A stretch of DNA of 64,000 nucleotides, taken from Kribbella pratensis (GTDB lineage Bacteria > Actinomycetota > Actinomycetes > Propionibacteriales > Kribbellaceae). Below, piece by piece: positions 59,992 through 64,000 of the stretch (position 1 is its first letter; each line of letters begins with the position of its first letter). Both the position numbers and the translations under genes were made by a program. Under the pieces are notes generated by a model. The model saw nothing but the letters and a program-made list of their open reading frames with translations. It searched no databases and was not told the origin of the DNA. The stretch lies in contig NZ_SODU01000005.1 of assembly GCF_004366075.1 (NCBI RefSeq), positions 248,001 through 312,000 on the forward strand, in the 5' to 3' direction.

Positions 59992-60638
59992 TGGGCTGGC
60001 TACTCCGAGACAACTGGCTGGGCTCGCTCCTCGCGTTCGTCGTCGGCGCGGGCATCACCTGGGTCCTCCTCGACCGCCGCCGCCCCGCCCCCGCAATCCC
60101 CGCTCCGCCCCAGCAGCCGACCGGCACCAAGCCGGCTGCCGCCACCGCCCCCTCTCCCCCGACACCCGCACCAACCCCACCAGCAGCCGAGCGAGCCACT
60201 CCGGAACCGCCTGCCGAGCAACCGACGGCGACGCCGGGACCCGAGGCTGACCCGGTTCCTGCAGCTTCGACAACTCCGGCAGCGCCCGCGGCTTCGCGTG
60301 GTGAGGTTGAGCGGCCGGTGTTTTCGCAGTTGATGGGTGAGGAGGAGACGCTGTTCGACCACATCCAGCCGGCTGCTGGCACGACTCCGGACGCGCCAAC
60401 CGGCGTACCAGCTGGACGGTACGGCGACGGATCGGCGGATGCCGTGCCGCATCAAGGCCCGCCCGACGGGTTCACGATCAAGGGCAATGCGCAGTCGATG
60501 CTCTTCCACACACCCGATTCGCCGTACTACGGCCGCACCAAGCCGGAGGTCTGGTTCCGCACCGAGGCCGACGCCGAGCGGGCCGGCTTCACCAAGTACA
60601 CCCGCCGTCCGCGTAAGGCCGCGGACCCGCGCGACTGA
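59991..60638 (+). CDS. ArfC-like membrane protein with C-terminal sunset-type domain
   Basis: The 215-residue protein begins with a transmembrane segment similar to that of ArfB (MGWLLRDNWLGSLLAFVVGA). It continues with about 90 residues of Pro/Ala/Thr-rich linker and ends in a compact domain (FTIKGNAQSMLFHTPDSPYY, then EVWFRTEADAERAGF) of the type called sunset in variant ArfC proteins. ArfC is the third member of the arfABC operon. The ATG overlaps the arfB-like stop by one base. The domain is presumably on the outer face and may bind peptidoglycan or other cell wall material; that is inference. Confidence 0.75.
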   Translation: MGWLLRDNWLGSLLAFVVGAGITWVLLDRRRPAPAIPAPPQQPTGTKPAAATAPSPPTPAPTPPAAERATPEPPAEQPTATPGPEADPVPAASTTPAAPAASRGEVERPVFSQLMGEEETLFDHIQPAAGTTPDAPTGVPAGRYGDGSADAVPHQGPPDGFTIKGNAQSMLFHTPDSPYYGRTKPEVWFRTEADAERAGFTKYTRRPRKAADPRD

Positions 60639-60652
60639 CCCCGGGAGAGACC

Positions 60653-60868
60653 GTGCGACGCCAGCTCCACCTTCCCTTCATCGTCGGCCAGGACGAGGAC
60701 GGCACCTGGGTCGCCGAGGCCGCGCTCACGCCGGACATCTTCGTCTCCGGCGAGGGCGACACCCGCGAATCCTCCCTCGACGACCTCCGCGTCCAGATCG
60801 CCCGCGCAGTAGCCGATTCCGGCGCCCCCGAACAACTGGTCATCGAGATCGACGTCCCGGACAACTGA
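60653..60868 (+). CDS. HicB-like protein 1
   Basis: The 71-residue protein has the partially degraded RNase H-like fold of HicB antitoxins (LHLPFIVGQDEDGTWVAEA, SLDDLRVQIARAV). There is no DNA-binding tail and no HicA-type toxin gene (a short double-stranded-RNA-binding-like protein) in front of it. GGGAGA precedes the GTG at 60653. It is 15 bases after the arfC-like stop, so it may be in the same operon. A second HicB-like gene follows. Confidence 0.6.
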   Translation: MRRQLHLPFIVGQDEDGTWVAEAALTPDIFVSGEGDTRESSLDDLRVQIARAVADSGAPEQLVIEIDVPDN

Positions 60869-60918
60869 CCCGCCAACAGTCCTACGATTCCGCCAACACC
60901 GAATCACCAGGAGGCGGA

Positions 60919-61128
60919 GTGCAGCGCGACATCACCGTGCCCTTCACCGTCGTACAGGACGAGAACGGCGCCTGGTGCGCCGCGGCGGCGCTGAGCGCGG
61001 AAGCGTTCGCGAACGGCGAAGGCGCTACCCGTGACGCCGCGATCGCGGACCTCCGGGAAGCGATCGTGCTCCTCGTCGCGGAGATCGGCGTGCCCGATCA
61101 GCTGACCGTCACGGTTGAGACCGACTGA
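60919..61128 (+). CDS. HicB-like protein 2
   Basis: The 69-residue protein is a paralogue of the gene before it (ITVPFTVVQDENGAWCAAAA, AIADLREAIVLLV) with the same HicB-like fold and no DNA-binding tail. AGGAGG lies a few bases before the GTG at 60919. Two tandem HicB-like genes without a HicA partner is not a standard toxin-antitoxin arrangement, so they may have another role, such as binding or regulating RNA or protein. Confidence 0.6.
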   Translation: MQRDITVPFTVVQDENGAWCAAAALSAEAFANGEGATRDAAIADLREAIVLLVAEIGVPDQLTVTVETD

Positions 61129-61145
61129 GAGAAGGAGGCCGGCTG

Positions 61146-61397
61146 ATGAGCGAGGAGCTGTCCCGGAGCGAACCTGGTCGTGGCACGCAGGGGCCGGATG
61201 AGGTGCTGACGCCGGACGCCGTCATTCTGCCGGGGGAAGGGCAGGAGGGGCGGAGCGTCAATGCGGACGAGGCGTATCCGGGGCTGCGGTCGGTGAACGT
61301 CAGGGGGCTGTTGCGACGGTACCGGCGTGGTGGTGGTCGCGGTAGTGCGGCCCAGCAGACCGCGAAACAGCGTGAGGAGCGGTCGCCGCGGCGGTGA
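61146..61397 (+). CDS. Small hypothetical basic protein
   Basis: The 83-residue product is mostly polar with an Arg/Gly-rich C-terminal half (RGLLRRYRRGGGRG). No fold or family is recognised. AAGGAGG is well placed before the ATG at 61146 and it follows the second HicB-like gene by 17 bases, which favours a real coding gene in the same transcript. It may be a nucleic-acid-binding peptide, but nothing proves it. Confidence 0.45.
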   Translation: MSEELSRSEPGRGTQGPDEVLTPDAVILPGEGQEGRSVNADEAYPGLRSVNVRGLLRRYRRGGGRGSAAQQTAKQREERSPRR

Positions 61398-61480
61398 TCC
61401 CGCCGCGCTGGACCGACCGCCCCGAAGCCCGTTCGCAACTGCCGTCATCGAATCGCAGTACAGCCGGATTGCGAGCCCTA

Positions 61481-61498
61481 TTTGCTTGTACTGGCAAA
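61481..61498. promoter_or_regulatory. Operator candidate upstream of treS
   Basis: TTTGC-TTGTACTG-GCAAA is an inverted repeat about 160 bases upstream of treS. It resembles the TTGC/GCAA elements between glgP and glgE, but the spacer is one base longer. A shared LacI-family regulator is possible. Confidence 0.3.
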
Positions 61499-61656
61499 GG
61501 GCCGCCAGACTGTGCGGAACGCCTTGCGGACCCGTCCGGCCGACGGCGTCACCACATCATCGCTGTACCCCCGGGAGTTGTCCGGGCGCAACGCACTGCC
61601 CTCCCCTTTTAGGTGCGCCCGAACGGGGTACGGGACCTTAGGTTTGATGACACCCG

Positions 61657-63390
<1,734 letters not shown>

Positions 63391-64000
63391 GTGACTTCCC
63401 ATCTGGACCAGGTCCAGTCCTTCTGCTCGGGCCAGAGGTGGTTCGGCGAGAAGGGACACGACGTTCACGTCGAAGCGATGGCCACCTCGGCGTGGCTCTC
63501 GGACGCGGACGCCTGGCCCGCGGTCCGGATCGGGTTCGTCTACTGTGCGGGTCCACCCGGGGCGGAAACCCCGATCCGGGTGTACCAGCTGCCGCTCAGC
63601 TACCACCGCGAGCCGGTCGAGAACCTCGGCCACGCGCTGGTCGGTGAGTGGACCGAGCCGGACCTCGACGACACCGAGGTCTGGGTGTACGACGCGTTGC
63701 ACGACAAGGAAGCGACGCCGTACTGGCTGGACGGGCTCACGCACGGACGGCAGCTGGACGGGCTGGAGTTCCATCCCGTCCAGGCGCCGGAAGGGTCGAT
63801 CAAGGTGCCGGAGGACGCGCAGTCGCTGGTCCTCACGGTCGAGCAGAGCAACACCTCGCTCGTGTTCGGCGATGTCGCGCTGCTGAAGGTGTTCCGGCGC
63901 CTCGAGCCCGGGAGCAACCCCGGGGTCGAGATCGAGTCGGCGCTCACCGAGGCCGGGTCCGAACTGGTCCCGGCGGTGCTGGGGTCCGCGCGTGGTCGGT
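63391..64000 (+). CDS. Maltokinase, 5' part (cut by the window edge)
   Basis: The open frame runs from GTG at 63391 to the end of the window (203 codons, no stop). It shows the N-terminal cap of maltokinases (FCSGQRWFGEKG) and the start of the kinase lobe (SNTSLVFGDVALLKVFRRLE). The enzyme (Mak/Pep2) phosphorylates maltose to maltose-1-phosphate, the donor of GlgE. It starts directly after the treS stop with no intergenic base, so translation is coupled. GAGGAGAG precedes the start. The rest of the gene, and possibly glgB, should lie to the right. Confidence 0.92.
   Translation, partial: MTSHLDQVQSFCSGQRWFGEKGHDVHVEAMATSAWLSDADAWPAVRIGFVYCAGPPGAETPIRVYQLPLSYHREPVENLGHALVGEWTEPDLDDTEVWVYDALHDKEATPYWLDGLTHGRQLDGLEFHPVQAPEGSIKVPEDAQSLVLTVEQSNTSLVFGDVALLKVFRRLEPGSNPGVEIESALTEAGSELVPAVLGSARGR

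Overview
The window is a 64 kb, very GC-rich (roughly two-thirds or more G+C) stretch of an actinobacterial chromosome. Strong third-position GC, many GTG starts, a GatCAB operon, an NAD+-dependent DNA ligase, the GlgE alpha-glucan pathway, a 10-methyl fatty acid gene pair and several leaderless promoters of the form TANNNT-N6-start all fit Actinomycetota. The overall gene style suggests a soil Propionibacteriales member such as Kribbella, but that genus call is an inference. No rRNA, tRNA, CRISPR array, transposase or phage gene was recognised.

Layout. 0-9.3 kb: ilvD, a small methyltransferase, a stand-alone AICAR-transformylase-like gene, a P-loop kinase, a MoaD-like sulfur carrier with a six-Asp-box propeller protein, a D-2-hydroxyacid dehydrogenase, and an FAD oxidoreductase/fatty-acid methyltransferase pair that probably makes 10-methyl branched fatty acids. 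9.3-22.9 kb: a PQQ-type sugar dehydrogenase lipoprotein, a membrane stress protein, gatCAB, an ACT-domain protein, an intergenic region rich in hairpins (candidate structured RNA), two membrane proteins of unknown role, ligA, and an iscS-mnmA-metE-like operon. 22.9-31 kb: a LuxR/NB-ARC regulator, a DHFR-like enzyme with a PPOX-like protein, a coiled-coil membrane protein, etfBA and a methyltransferase. 31-36.9 kb: an enoyl-CoA hydratase/methyltransferase/acyltransferase/membrane protein operon and a pair of Gfo/Idh/MocA oxidoreductases. 37-43.8 kb: glgX, an SGNH hydrolase, a DUF3995/ECF sigma/SRPBCC operon, a MarR pair and a MerR/transglutaminase pair.

43.9-64 kb carries the GlgE pathway, split in two. 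glgP and glgE are divergent at 43.9-48.7 kb. treS and the start of the maltokinase gene lie at 61.7-64 kb. Between them sit about 13 kb of other genes: a TetR-controlled SnoaL/NAD(P)-binding module with a perfect palindromic operator, a threonine-synthase-like enzyme, a 1471-residue secreted subtilase flanked by two paralogous winged-helix regulators without a normal receiver domain, a decayed gene, an arfABC-like operon (OmpATb-type protein plus two small membrane accessory proteins), two HicB-like proteins and a small hypothetical.

Working together: GlgP and GlgX break down alpha-glucan. TreS interconverts trehalose and maltose, the maltokinase phosphorylates maltose, and GlgE adds maltosyl units from maltose-1-phosphate to alpha-glucan. 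The subtilase/winged-helix locus and the arf-like operon look like an independently regulated cell-surface block inserted into that pathway. The most unusual items are the candidate structured RNA at 15.35-15.58 kb, the twin winged-helix regulators with tandem operator-like repeats, and the arfABC-like operon.
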